The notes: a model not told the origin generated them from the letters alone. 64,000 nt of DNA from Litoribacter ruber (GCF_018500185.1 NZ_JAHBGI010000006.1:138589-202588), one strand, 5' to 3'. Counted from the stretch's first letter, positions 8,278-16,628 are shown. A program made the numbers and translations.

Positions 8278-9225
8278 CTAAACCCGACCTATGTGGACGA
8301 GCGCATCGCCTGCATTTACAACTGGCTGATTGTTAAGACCTACCACATAGCCGTTTGACGTACTTTTCACAGGGACCTTCACCTGTCCATAAGGATCAGA
8401 TATCTTGGCTAACATTTGCCCCTTCTTTACTTGCTCGCCCAACTTGACGGTGGGTACAAAAATCCCTGAAATCTTGGCCCTGAGCCAAGAGCTTTCTGTT
8501 ACCACCAGAGACTCCCGCAGCTGCAGGTCTCCTTCTATCATCCCCAAATATTGCAACATCCTCTTGGTACCGGCTATGGCCTCTTCCACAGATAAATCAT
8601 CCAGCCTCATCGATTCCCCGCCTTCATATACCAAGATATGCTTATTGTTTTTGAAAGCTTCTTTTCGGAATGATTTGTCAATATGGGGAGAATTAATAAT
8701 GAAGTAAGAGCCAAATGCTTTCGCAAGATCCAAACCCATTTTGTCCTTAAAATCCACCCGGATTTGGGGATAATTGCTGAGCATCCTGCCACCCGTATGG
8801 ATATCAATACCGTAATCGATGTGAGGGATGATTTCCGTGGTCAAGATATTGGCAATTTGCGAGGCCAGAGAACCTTTGTTGCTTCCTGGGAAGCTTCTAT
8901 TCAGGTCCCTTCCATCGGGAAATGTACGGCTGTTGCTCAAAAATCCATACACATTTACCAAAGGAATAAAAATCAGGGTCCCCTTGATCGGGTCAAACAT
9001 TTCCTCCTCAAGCATCTTTTTCACCGTCACGATCCCATTGATTTCATCCCCGTGCACTCCCCCGCTAATTAAAACCACCGGACCTTCCTGTTTGGAACGT
9101 TTTATGAATACCGGCAGATCAATCAAAGTATGCGTAGGAAGTCGCGCAATCGCTATGTCTATATTGATGGATTGTCCGGGCCTGATATTGACGCCATTGA
9201 TGATAATTTCCTTATTTTCCTTCAT
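8278..9225 (-). CDS. Succinylglutamate desuccinylase/aspartoacylase family hydrolase
   Basis: A 315-residue zinc amidohydrolase related to M14 carboxypeptidases. Zinc-ligand motifs are SGGVHGDE (H and E, near residue 57) and GIDIHTGG (H, near residue 145), with RDLNRSFPG between them as the substrate-binding arginine loop. The last 80 residues form a small beta domain (GIFVPTVKLGEQVKKGQMLAKI) that resembles a biotinyl/lipoyl-type hairpin, as in related proteins. The actual amide substrate cannot be deduced. It lies 70 bp upstream of egtB on the same strand, so co-transcription is possible but not shown. Confidence 0.85.
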   Translation of the reverse strand: MKENKEIIINGVNIRPGQSINIDIAIARLPTHTLIDLPVFIKRSKQEGPVVLISGGVHGDEINGIVTVKKMLEEEMFDPIKGTLIFIPLVNVYGFLSNSRTFPDGRDLNRSFPGSNKGSLASQIANILTTEIIPHIDYGIDIHTGGRMLSNYPQIRVDFKDKMGLDLAKAFGSYFIINSPHIDKSFRKEAFKNNKHILVYEGGESMRLDDLSVEEAIAGTKRMLQYLGMIEGDLQLRESLVVTESSWLRAKISGIFVPTVKLGEQVKKGQMLAKISDPYGQVKVPVKSTSNGYVVGLNNQPVVNAGDALVHIGRV

Positions 9226-9324
9226 CTAGTTCTGGTTTGGGTTGAGGTGAAAATCGGAAGGCAAAAAAGCCAATTCCTTTCTTATTGGCCAAAAACTTAT
9301 TTAATTCGCAATAATAAACAAGGC

Positions 9325-10338
9325 ATGAATATACAAGAAAACATTTCTTTAAAAGAATACAATACCTTCGGAATTGACAAAAAAGCGCGTTTTTTCACAG
9401 AGGCCCATAATATTGAGGATATTTTGGAAGCACAGCAGTTTGCCAGAGATAAAGGGCTGGAGCTTTTTGTTCTTGGCGGAGGCAGCAATATACTTCTCAC
9501 CCAAGATCTAAATGCGGTAGTTTTAAAAATAAATCTATGCGGAATTGAGCTACTAGAAGAGAATGAGGACTCGGTTTTGGTGAAGGTCGGAGCCGGCGAG
9601 GTATGGCATGATTTTGTACTTGAGGCGATATCAAGAAATTGGGCCGGGGTGGAAAACCTAAGCCTTATCCCCGGAACGGTTGGCGCTTCCCCAATGCAAA
9701 ACATTGGGGCCTATGGGGTAGAGATCAAAGAAATATTCCACAGCTTGGAAGCTGTGGAAAGGTCCACTGGCAAAGTCAAAACATTCACCCAGCAAGAGTG
9801 CCAGTTTGGATATAGGGAGAGCATTTTCAAAACCACAGAGAAAGGGAAATTCATCATCACCTCGGTTACTTTCCAGCTCAGCAAACAACCGGTTTTCAAC
9901 ACCAGTTATGGAGCCATTTCTGATACGTTGAAAGCCATGAAAGTGACAGATCTGAATCTAAAGGCCATTAGTGACGCAGTAATCCAAATCAGACAAAGTA
10001 AACTTCCAGACCCCAAAAAAATTGGTAATGCCGGCAGCTTTTTTAAAAACCCAACCATCGCTGAAGGGCAATACCAAGAATTGAAAGCAACGCACCCATC
10101 TATCCCAGGGTATCCTAACGACGAAGGAGTAAAAGTACCTGCTGCTTGGCTGATTGAGCAGGCCGGCTGGAAAGGCAAGCGTTTTGGCCAAATTGGCGTA
10201 CATGAATTGCAGCCATTGGTACTGGTTAATTATGGGGATGGTGAGGGTGCGGATATCAAAGCTCTAAGCCGTAAAATCCAAGAAGATGTGAAAAGCAAAT
10301 TCGGGATTGACCTACACCCGGAGGTCAATTTCATTTAG
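9325..10338 (+). CDS. murB: UDP-N-acetylenolpyruvoylglucosamine reductase
   Basis: Reduces the enolpyruvyl group to lactyl with NADPH, giving UDP-MurNAc for peptidoglycan. It has 337 residues from the ATG at 9325; the open frame reaches further up but that part overlaps the divergent hydrolase gene and does not resemble the family. The N-terminus SLKEYNTFGIDKKA is the MurB signature. The FAD loop is VLGGGSNILL, then GTVGASPMQNIGAYG. The catalytic serine is in GNAGSFFKNP, and the C-terminal HPEVNFI carries the conserved Glu. The extra YREI-type region (FGYRESIFK) marks a type I enzyme. The 3' end overlaps the convergent deaminase gene by 4 bp. Confidence 0.95.
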   Translation: MNIQENISLKEYNTFGIDKKARFFTEAHNIEDILEAQQFARDKGLELFVLGGGSNILLTQDLNAVVLKINLCGIELLEENEDSVLVKVGAGEVWHDFVLEAISRNWAGVENLSLIPGTVGASPMQNIGAYGVEIKEIFHSLEAVERSTGKVKTFTQQECQFGYRESIFKTTEKGKFIITSVTFQLSKQPVFNTSYGAISDTLKAMKVTDLNLKAISDAVIQIRQSKLPDPKKIGNAGSFFKNPTIAEGQYQELKATHPSIPGYPNDEGVKVPAAWLIEQAGWKGKRFGQIGVHELQPLVLVNYGDGEGADIKALSRKIQEDVKSKFGIDLHPEVNFI

Positions 10339-10817
10339 ATCAATACGTCCTGGAATTCTATTTCCTTTTCGTATTTCTCCACTTCCACTCCAAATTTCCT
10401 CAGAAAAGCCAACCCCTCGTCTTCCTTCAAACCTTTGTATTCCGCATAGCTAAAAAGGAAGACGACTTTGGCTATGCCCATGCTGAATATAATCCGTGCA
10501 CAAGCCAAGCAAGGCGCCAATGTCACATACAGCGTTGAACCTTCCACAGAGGCATTATTTTTTACCGCATATAATATGGCATTCTGCTCCGCATGAAGGG
10601 CAAGTGAGCAACTCCCCTTGCTGTCCCTGCTGCAGCCGTGCTCAGGGAATTCTTCATCGCAATTGTGCGTGCCTGGAGGTGGCCCATTATACCCAATGGA
10701 GATGATCCTGGTTTCTTTGGTCAATACCGCACCCACATGCTTTTTAATACAGTGCGAACGCTTGGCCAGATTGACGGCCAGCTCCATAAAAATATCATCA
10801 AAATCCGGCTTTGCCAT
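10335..10817 (-). CDS. dCMP deaminase family protein
   Basis: Predicted zinc-dependent deaminase converting dCMP to dUMP for dTTP synthesis. The 160 residues contain the zinc and catalytic motif HAEQNAI (H75, E77) and the PCLAC pair (C103, C106). The HCIKKHVGAVLTK start and the additional HNCDEEFPEHGCSRD insert, with further Cys/His that can bind a second zinc, are typical of dCMP deaminases of the ComEB type. The stop codon overlaps the end of murB on the other strand. Confidence 0.92.
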   Translation of the reverse strand: MAKPDFDDIFMELAVNLAKRSHCIKKHVGAVLTKETRIISIGYNGPPPGTHNCDEEFPEHGCSRDSKGSCSLALHAEQNAILYAVKNNASVEGSTLYVTLAPCLACARIIFSMGIAKVVFLFSYAEYKGLKEDEGLAFLRKFGVEVEKYEKEIEFQDVLI

Positions 10818-10842
10818 TTTTGTCTCAAATATTTGATTGCCA

Positions 10843-10850
10843 CAAATGTA
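10843..10850 (-). promoter_or_regulatory. Putative -7 box of the dCMP deaminase gene
   Basis: TACATTTG on the reverse strand, a match to TAnnTTTG, 25 nt before the ATG. No convincing TTG was found at the right upstream distance. Confidence 0.4.
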
Positions 10851-10997
10851 AGGAATGGCGGCAATTTAGGCTATTCCCTTTAATATTATTTAAAGTTTCC
10901 AGCACAACCTGTCCATTTTCTGGCCGTTAATTACCTTGAAAATGGAAAGTCTGAAGGTGCAATACCTTCCCTAAACATATATTACCAGAAGTTTATC

Positions 10998-11537
10998 ATG
11001 AAATCAAATATTAAATTAATCCCAGTCATCGCTTTGATGGCCATCGTTTCTTTGGCTTGCAGTCCTGTGAAGGTATATACGGAGAAAAGCGATTTTGTCG
11101 AAGCCAAGCAGTACCAGACCTTTGCCATACTCAGTGAGGTAAAAGGCAAGCCCGCTTTCAACTCACCCATAGTAGAGGAAAGACTCCAGCAACATTTGGT
11201 GGAAGGGATGGAGCAGAGAGGTTTTTCCTATAATGCAGACCAGCCCGACCTGATCATCCGCTACAATACCGATGTGACGCCCAATCAGCGCATCATTTAC
11301 CCCAACCCCTATGACATGTGGTGGCCCATGTGGGGACCTCCTACTACCCGGACACAAAAGTATGACCAGGGTGAGGTTATCATAGATTTCATCGATCCGC
11401 AGGCCGACCGCGTGATCATGAGGGCAACAGCTGTGGGCACGGTGAACAATCCGGATGAAAAGCAAAAAAAGGTAAAAGCAGCAGTTGACAAGATTCTAAA
11501 AGAATTCTCTACCAAACTAGTCAACGTCAATTCTTGA
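10998..11537 (+). CDS. DUF4136 domain lipoprotein
   Basis: A 179-residue predicted lipoprotein. The N-terminal helix ends in a lipobox SLAC (C21 would be lipidated). The mature part has the DUF4136 pattern: a start VYTEKSDFVEAKQYQTFAIL, then a region describing pairwise subunits (ERLQQHLVEGMEQRGF, DLIIRYNTDV), a Trp/Pro-rich loop DMWWPMWGPP, and an end with AVDKILKEFS. Proteins of this family are envelope lipoproteins of unknown job. The gene is followed by a 13-bp inverted repeat. Confidence 0.85.
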   Translation: MKSNIKLIPVIALMAIVSLACSPVKVYTEKSDFVEAKQYQTFAILSEVKGKPAFNSPIVEERLQQHLVEGMEQRGFSYNADQPDLIIRYNTDVTPNQRIIYPNPYDMWWPMWGPPTTRTQKYDQGEVIIDFIDPQADRVIMRATAVGTVNNPDEKQKKVKAAVDKILKEFSTKLVNVNS

Positions 11538-11562
11538 CCTCCCCGATAAACATATATTGGGC

Positions 11563-11603
11563 ATCCTAGTGAATCCAAAGCTAACCCGCTGATTCACTAG
11601 GAT
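11563..11603. repeat. 13-bp perfect inverted repeat with 15-nt loop
   Basis: ATCCTAGTGAATC at 11563-11575 and GATTCACTAGGAT at 11591-11603. It sits 25 bp past the DUF4136 stop. No T-run follows, so it is not a standard intrinsic terminator. It may be an mRNA-end stabiliser or a protein-binding site. Confidence 0.7.
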
Positions 11604-11662
11604 TAAAAATGTATTTTAAGTACAAAAAATTTGCTTTCGAATAAAATATTTTGCAATTTGTA

Positions 11663-11692
11663 TTGCGTGATAATATTTAATAACTACTTTTA
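11663..11692 (+). promoter_or_regulatory. Putative promoter of the lone receiver gene
   Basis: TTG at 11663-11665, 19 nt, TACTTTTA at 11685-11692 (one mismatch to TAnnTTTG). It lies about 43 nt before the ATG. Confidence 0.45.
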
Positions 11693-11734
11693 CATCATTA
11701 TTTATGCTATTCGACACCCATATTTTGTACTTCA

Positions 11735-12094
11735 ATGGTTAAGATTGTTCTGATTGATGACGACCCTATCAGTACTTTTGTGACGGAAAAACTGATTTCC
11801 AAGAACATAAAAGAACCTTGCGAGATTTTTAAATTTGATAAGGCCACTGATGCTCTAGAGCGCATTACCAATATAAATCCCAATTATTTGTTTCTGGATT
11901 TGAATATGCCTGAAATGAACGGTTGGGAATTTTTAGATGCCTTTACCTCCAGAGAAACTCATTACCCTGAAATCTACATCCTGAGCAGCTCCGTAGATGA
12001 AAGCGACATCAATAAAGCCATGAATTATTCGGTGGTGAAGCGCTATTTGTCCAAACCGCTGGTAAAAAAATACATACGCACCATTTTCAATTGA
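11735..12094 (+). CDS. Single-domain response regulator (CheY-like)
   Basis: A 119-residue receiver domain with no output domain. The acidic cluster is D8-D10 (LIDDDPIS), the phospho-acceptor is D55 in YLFLDLNMPEMNGWEF, and the conserved Lys is in RYLSKPL near the C-terminus. Such proteins act as phosphorelay shuttles or bind partner proteins. No histidine kinase is adjacent; two hybrid kinases are found elsewhere in this window but a link is only conjecture. It has its own promoter and terminator. Confidence 0.9.
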   Translation: MVKIVLIDDDPISTFVTEKLISKNIKEPCEIFKFDKATDALERITNINPNYLFLDLNMPEMNGWEFLDAFTSRETHYPEIYILSSSVDESDINKAMNYSVVKRYLSKPLVKKYIRTIFN

Positions 12095-12104
12095 CAAAAA
12101 TTTG

Positions 12105-12129
12105 GCCCTGATAATTTCAGGGCTTTTTT
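12105..12129 (+). terminator. Terminator of the receiver gene
   Basis: A 7-bp stem GCCCTGA / TCAGGGC with a 5-nt loop, followed directly by six Ts. Confidence 0.8.
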
Positions 12130-12243
12130 CTTACCCCTCCACACCACACCCCTTATACAATCCACTGAAAACCAAATTCTTATATAGATATTTTTTTTTG
12201 ATAATTTTTTATTTACACAAATAGTTAATTCTCTTTCAATTAA

Positions 12244-12251
12244 TATATTTG
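12244..12251 (+). promoter_or_regulatory. -7 box of the acidic 66-aa gene
   Basis: TATATTTG, an exact TAnnTTTG match, 22 nt upstream of the ATG at 12274. No clear TTG is seen 19-21 nt further up. Confidence 0.45.
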
Positions 12252-12273
12252 TATCAAACAAACCATTATCCTT

Positions 12274-12474
12274 ATGTTTGACGATTTTGATGACGACATG
12301 GATGAGCTCAATGACATTGATGATGATGTCAACGAGTTCGAGGCCGAATTCCGCGAAGAAGTTTACGATTTAGATGAAGAAAATGAATTCGTAGACGACA
12401 GTTATGTTGATTTCGATGATGACCTCAGCGAAGACGATGGGGACTTCGAAGATTTTGACGATGAGATCGATTAA
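12274..12474 (+). CDS. Small, extremely acidic protein (66 aa)
   Basis: By my count 37 of 66 residues are Asp or Glu, there is a single Arg and no Lys. The sequence alternates acidic runs with aromatic and aliphatic residues (FDDFDDDMDEL, YVDFDDDL, DFEDFDDEID). No signal peptide or membrane span is present. It is likely disordered or folds only on binding metal or a basic partner. It is treated as a real gene because it has a matching promoter box just upstream and a good terminator just after the stop. I do not recognise a family. A DNA-mimic or metal-buffer role would be speculation. Confidence 0.7.
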   Translation: MFDDFDDDMDELNDIDDDVNEFEAEFREEVYDLDEENEFVDDSYVDFDDDLSEDDGDFEDFDDEID

Positions 12475-12498
12475 AAACACCCTTTAAAAGAACGTAAG

Positions 12499-12527
12499 CC
12501 AACCTGATAGAGGTTGGTTTTGTTTTT
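12499..12527 (+). terminator. Terminator of the acidic 66-aa gene
   Basis: CCAACCT / AGGTTGG stem with a 5-nt loop, followed by TTTTGTTTTT. Confidence 0.8.
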
Positions 12528-12540
12528 AGGTACATATTCC

Positions 12541-12571
12541 TTTGTCTTAAGGTGAGTCTGTATTAAATTGC
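12541..12571 (+). promoter_or_regulatory. Putative promoter of the 47-aa membrane protein gene
   Basis: TTTG at 12541-12544, 19 nt, TAAATTGC at 12564-12571. This has the same TTG/TAnnTTGC layout as the twin micropeptide promoters at 48.1 and 48.6 kb. Confidence 0.45.
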
Positions 12572-12602
12572 GCAAAATTTGAAACTATAAATCCACTTTC
12601 AT

Positions 12603-12746
12603 ATGCTATTGGAAATTTTCAGCGCTCCGATCATGCCAGGAGCCCAGACGTTTTTACTAATCGTCAGTATTTTAGTAGGCCTAGGAGCCGGTATCACTGC
12701 CATCGATTTTAGAAAGTCTGTCAGCAAAGACAAAAATGAACATTAA
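12603..12746 (+). CDS. Small single-pass membrane protein (47 aa)
   Basis: ATG at 12603, TAA at 12744. The product starts MLLEIFSAPIMPGAQ, has one hydrophobic span of about 18 residues (FLLIVSILVGLGAGITAI, residues 17-34) and a basic tail (DFRKSVSKDKNEH). A positive C-terminal tail predicts that the C-terminus is cytoplasmic. It is supported by an upstream promoter-like pair and by a strong hairpin terminator 8 bp after the stop. The gap between its neighbours is otherwise unexplained. I know no family for it. Confidence 0.6.
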   Translation: MLLEIFSAPIMPGAQTFLLIVSILVGLGAGITAIDFRKSVSKDKNEH

Positions 12747-12753
12747 TAATAGC

Positions 12754-12787
12754 AAAAAGGGCCGTTTCATCAGAAACGGCCCTTTTT
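12754..12787. terminator. Bidirectional terminator (47-aa gene / peptide transporter)
   Basis: A 15-bp perfect stem AAAAAGGGCCGTTTC / GAAACGGCCCTTTTT with a 4-nt loop. It serves the 47-aa gene on the + strand and the POT transporter on the - strand. Confidence 0.9.
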
Positions 12788-12789
12788 GT

Positions 12790-14379
12790 TTAGTGGACTT
12801 CCTTCATCCATTTATTCATAAACGGCGAGAGGATCAACACGATAACCGCCCCTGCCATGGCATACTGCGCAATAAGCACAAAACCATCCGCATATACATC
12901 CAAAGTTGCCAATCCGGCTGTAGCCCTACCTTCGGTGTTTTCCACGGATAGTTGCTTGGCGATGAATCCTACGATCTGAAATGCATAAGCCGAGGACAAA
13001 AACCAAACCCCCATCATAAAGGCCACCAACCGGGCCGGTGAAAGGGACGTAATCTTCGACAGACCTACCGGGGACATAAACAATTCACCAGAGGAAATCA
13101 ACAGATACATTAATATCAAATAAATAAAGGGTACGTACCCTTGCGCATCAGCAAATACCCTACTGAATCCGAGGATATAAAACCCAACCGCCATAAGTCC
13201 CAGCCCGAAAGAAAACTTATAAGGAGTCCTTGGGTTGAGTTTGGCTTTGTCAAGACCAGTCCACATCTTAGAGACAGGTATGGAAAGCAAGATGATGAAT
13301 ATCGGGTTTATGGCATTCGTTTCGGCGGCCCCAATCGACCAGTTTCCTTCCACAAACGGAAGCCATCCAAAGCTGATGTCGGGCAGGATGACATTCCTAT
13401 CGGCAAAAAGCGTGATCACACTTCCACTAAGCTCATGGAACCCCCAGAACAGGGTCATGAAAATGGTCAGCAAAATAGCCACGAAGAGCTTGCCTCTTTC
13501 AGCAGCGGAGGCCCTGTAAATTTCATACCCCAAGTAAACCAAGATGGCCAAACTTATGCCATAAAACAATACGTTGACAATAGTCACTTCGCCTAGAAAC
13601 GTATTTCCCCCACCAATATAATTGTAGGAAGAAATCAGAAAAGCGATAAAGGGTACCGCAAGTACAGCGAGTATAGGAATCAAGGTCCCCAATGGAATCC
13701 CCATCACTTTTTCCTTTAATTTTTCTGGGTTTGGAGGAAGGCCTTTGTCCATAAATACACCTTTTCTCATCCCATTCCAAAAGAAAAACAGGCCTAAAAG
13801 CATCCCTACACCCGCCAAGCCGAAACCGTAATGCCAACCATAATAGGTGGCAAGAAGTCCGCAGAGAATCGGTGAGGCAGCTGCACCGATATTGATCCCC
13901 ATATAGAATATGGTAAATCCGGAATCCTTGCGGGGATCAGTAGCCCGATAAAGGGAGCCTACAAAGGTGGAAATGTTGGGTTTGAAGAACCCATTACCCA
14001 CTACGATTAGGGCGAGGGCTAGGAAAAATGCCACATTGTTTTCAATGGCCAAAACAAAATGCCCTACGGACATCAAAAGACCTCCAAGCATAATGGATTT
14101 TCGGAATCCCAAGTAGGAATCGGAAATTTTACCTCCAATGACCGGGGAAGCATATACTAGGGATCCATAAGCAGAATAAATTACTGCGGACACTGCATCT
14201 CTGTTGGCCAATGCCTGAAAGATCTCATTTACCATGTAGAGCATCAACAGGGCCCTCATCCCGTAAAATGAAAATCTTTCCCAAAGCTCCGCAAAGAACA
14301 GATAAAATAACCCTTTCGGGTGGCCAAACAACTCCGGTTCGGTCAGGTTTTCAGGCGCATGGTGCTTGCCCTGATACAT
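12790..14379 (-). CDS. POT family proton-coupled peptide transporter
   Basis: Imports di- and tripeptides with protons across the inner membrane. It is an MFS protein of 529 residues from the ATG at 14379; an upstream in-frame TTG at 14394 would add five residues. The N-terminal motif GLFYLFFAELWERFSFYGMR contains the ExxER signature. The PTR2 signature FYMGINIGAAASPILCG is near residue 160. About 12-14 hydrophobic segments can be followed, including the extra helices between the two MFS halves found in bacterial POTs. It ends at the shared hairpin with the 47-aa gene. Confidence 0.93.
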   Translation of the reverse strand: MYQGKHHAPENLTEPELFGHPKGLFYLFFAELWERFSFYGMRALLMLYMVNEIFQALANRDAVSAVIYSAYGSLVYASPVIGGKISDSYLGFRKSIMLGGLLMSVGHFVLAIENNVAFFLALALIVVGNGFFKPNISTFVGSLYRATDPRKDSGFTIFYMGINIGAAASPILCGLLATYYGWHYGFGLAGVGMLLGLFFFWNGMRKGVFMDKGLPPNPEKLKEKVMGIPLGTLIPILAVLAVPFIAFLISSYNYIGGGNTFLGEVTIVNVLFYGISLAILVYLGYEIYRASAAERGKLFVAILLTIFMTLFWGFHELSGSVITLFADRNVILPDISFGWLPFVEGNWSIGAAETNAINPIFIILLSIPVSKMWTGLDKAKLNPRTPYKFSFGLGLMAVGFYILGFSRVFADAQGYVPFIYLILMYLLISSGELFMSPVGLSKITSLSPARLVAFMMGVWFLSSAYAFQIVGFIAKQLSVENTEGRATAGLATLDVYADGFVLIAQYAMAGAVIVLILSPFMNKWMKEVH

Positions 14380-14690
14380 TTCTTCGTTTTCCAACTCTAT
14401 ATATTTAGGTTCAAATTCAATTTCGCACCTGCAATGATAACAGATTTTTTCGAATTGAAGGAAATTGCCCGAAGGGAACTCTAAAACCGATTGCGATATT
14501 TTGAAAATTAAGGGTAGATAAACAGTAATATTTTGTGTATTTTTTGTTATTTTTAATTATTGTTTAAAATCTAACCAATGGGTTATGAAAACGATTGAAT
14601 TGCGAATAAATCCACTTTTTTGGCATACTACTTGTCAATTATATCTATCTTTACGCAACAAATTAACAATCCTTTTTAATACCCAAAATT
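14380..14690. other. Intergenic region with divergent promoters (POT / pckA)
   Basis: 311 AT-rich bases without a credible gene. A TATCTTTA box at 14646-14653 lies 37 nt before the pckA ATG and is the likely pckA -7 element. A TTTG at 14619-14622 is 23 nt further up, slightly too far to be a good -33 box. No clear box was found for the transporter. Confidence 0.5.
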
Positions 14691-16292
14691 ATGCAAGATC
14701 TTATGCTCAAGTCTGCTGAAAAAACACTGTCTTCAATAGGAATCGAAAAGGTCAACAAGGCCTTTTGGAACTTGTCTCCGGCAGAACTAGTAGAACATGC
14801 CCTTCAAAACAAGGAAGGCAAACTCACTAATGACGGAGCCTTGATGGCTGACACTGGTAAATTTACCGGAAGATCCCCGAAGGACAGATTTGTAGTCAAA
14901 GACGACAAAACCGCAGAAAGCGTATGGTGGGGAGATATCAACATCCCGATCAGCCAAGAAAACTTTGACGGCCTACACCAGAAAATGGTGAAATTTTTGG
15001 CAGACAAAAACGTCTATGTGAGAGACGCCTATGCCGGTGCCGACCCAAATTACCGTTTGAACCTTCGTGTAGTCAACACCCACGCTTGGCAAAACCTATT
15101 TTGCCACAACATGTTTCTCCGCCCTACTGCAGAGGAATTGGAAGATTTCGATCCAAATTTCACCATCATCTGTGCCCCGGAATTTGAGGCAGACCCTGAG
15201 GTGGATGGAACGAGACAGAAAAACTTTGCTATCCTCAACCTTTCCAAGAGAATGATTTTGATTGGAGGCACTGGATACGCCGGAGAGATGAAGAAAGGAA
15301 TTTTCTCTGTACTAAACTATATCCTTCCTCACGAGCATGAAGTGCTTTCTATGCACTGCTCAGCCAACATAGGCAATGAAGGCGATACCGCTATCTTCTT
15401 TGGTCTATCGGGTACCGGAAAGACCACTTTGTCAGCAGATCCTCAGAGAGGCCTAATTGGCGACGATGAGCACGGCTGGACTGAGAATGCGATCTTTAAC
15501 TTTGAAGGGGGGTGCTATGCCAAGGTGATTGACTTGACAAGAGAAAAAGAGCCGGATATTTGGGATGCCATCAAATTTGGGGCGATCGTAGAAAACACGA
15601 GATTCTACCCAAATTCCAGAACTGTAGACTATTCAAACAGCGAAGTAACTGAAAACACACGGACTGCATACCCAATTCACCATATTTCCAATGCAGTATC
15701 TCCTTCAGTGGGAAATATTCCTAAAAACATCTTCTTCTTGACAGCGGATGCATTTGGGGTGATCCCTCCGATCTCCAAGCTGAACACCAGTCAGGCCATG
15801 TACCACTTTATCTCTGGATACACTGCCAAAGTAGCCGGTACTGAAGTAGGCATCACGGAGCCTCAAACCACCTTCTCTGCCTGTTTTGGAGCAGCCTTCC
15901 TTCCTTTGCACCCAACGCAGTATGCGACACTTTTTGGCAAAAAGATGGAAGAAAATGATGTAAACGTATGGTTGATCAACACAGGCTGGACTGGTGGTCC
16001 TTACGGAATCGGCAGCAGAATGAAGCTAAAATACACCAGAGCCATGATCACTGCGGCATTGGAAAATCAGCTGGACAATGTGGAATTCAAAAAGCATGAC
16101 ATCTTTGGCGTAGAAGTGCCTCAGACTTGTCCTAACGTTCCGGATGAAGTATTGAATCCAAGAGAAACTTGGTCTGACAAGGCTGCTTATGACGCAAAAG
16201 CGCAAGAGCTGGCTAAGTCATTCGTGAAAAACTTCGAAAAATATGCTGACTATGCCAGCGAAGAGATCCTATCTGGAGCTCCTAAGGTATAA
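14691..16292 (+). CDS. pckA: Phosphoenolpyruvate carboxykinase (ATP)
   Basis: Converts oxaloacetate and ATP to PEP, CO2 and ADP, the entry step of gluconeogenesis. It has 533 residues, the normal length of the ATP-dependent family. The kinase P-loop is GLSGTGKTTLSADP, followed by LIGDDEHGW with metal-binding Asp. ENTRFYPN and the oxaloacetate-binding GRSPKDRF are also present, and the substrate region FLTADAFGVIPPISKL is intact. It is monocistronic with a long 5' region and its own terminator. Confidence 0.97.
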   Translation: MQDLMLKSAEKTLSSIGIEKVNKAFWNLSPAELVEHALQNKEGKLTNDGALMADTGKFTGRSPKDRFVVKDDKTAESVWWGDINIPISQENFDGLHQKMVKFLADKNVYVRDAYAGADPNYRLNLRVVNTHAWQNLFCHNMFLRPTAEELEDFDPNFTIICAPEFEADPEVDGTRQKNFAILNLSKRMILIGGTGYAGEMKKGIFSVLNYILPHEHEVLSMHCSANIGNEGDTAIFFGLSGTGKTTLSADPQRGLIGDDEHGWTENAIFNFEGGCYAKVIDLTREKEPDIWDAIKFGAIVENTRFYPNSRTVDYSNSEVTENTRTAYPIHHISNAVSPSVGNIPKNIFFLTADAFGVIPPISKLNTSQAMYHFISGYTAKVAGTEVGITEPQTTFSACFGAAFLPLHPTQYATLFGKKMEENDVNVWLINTGWTGGPYGIGSRMKLKYTRAMITAALENQLDNVEFKKHDIFGVEVPQTCPNVPDEVLNPRETWSDKAAYDAKAQELAKSFVKNFEKYADYASEEILSGAPKV

Positions 16293-16321
16293 ACACCTAT
16301 ATATTATATAAACCCAAATAT

Positions 16322-16354
16322 AAAACGGGCCAACCTCAGTGGTGGCCCGTTTTT
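16322..16354 (+). terminator. Terminator of pckA
   Basis: An 11-bp stem AAAACGGGCCA / TGGCCCGTTTT with a 10-nt loop and a following T-run. It could also work for the convergent 89-aa gene. Confidence 0.8.
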
Positions 16355-16358
16355 ATTA

Positions 16359-16628
16359 TTACTCCTCTTCCTTATCCAAGCCGTGCTCCTGTTCAAATTG
16401 GTTTCTGCGGATTTCAAACCGTTCAAGTTCCTCATTCAGCATATCCAGAGATTCATTATACCTGGAATAGAGATCCCCCATATTTTTCTCCATGTTCGTA
16501 AAACTGAATTCCATGGCGTCCAATTGTAACTGGCTGGCTTTCTCAATCAAGGCCACCTGACTGTTTTTTAGATCCTCAAGTAGTCGGAGAGCCCGATCCA
16601 TTTTCTCTAATTTTTCTCTATTGTTCAT
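16359..16628 (-). CDS. Hypothetical coiled-coil protein (89 aa)
   Basis: The ATG at 16628 starts MNNREKLEKMD; a TTG four codons upstream is less likely. The protein is all-helical by composition, with heptad-like spacing of Leu/Ile/Met through LRLLEDLKNSQVALIEKAS and NESLDMLNEELERFEI. It ends with an acidic tail (EQEHGLDKEEE). No known domain is recognised. It is cytoplasmic and soluble by appearance, and lies convergent to pckA with only a hairpin between them. Confidence 0.6.
   Translation of the reverse strand: MNNREKLEKMDRALRLLEDLKNSQVALIEKASQLQLDAMEFSFTNMEKNMGDLYSRYNESLDMLNEELERFEIRRNQFEQEHGLDKEEE

Noticed and set aside
9130..9324. N-terminal extension of murB by 65 codons
   Set aside because: The added residues overlap the divergent hydrolase gene and do not match MurB. 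The ATG at 9325 gives the family N-terminus.
13141..13596. 151-codon + strand ORF inside the peptide transporter gene
   Set aside because: Antisense shadow of a clear POT transporter; Lys/Pro-rich with no domain.
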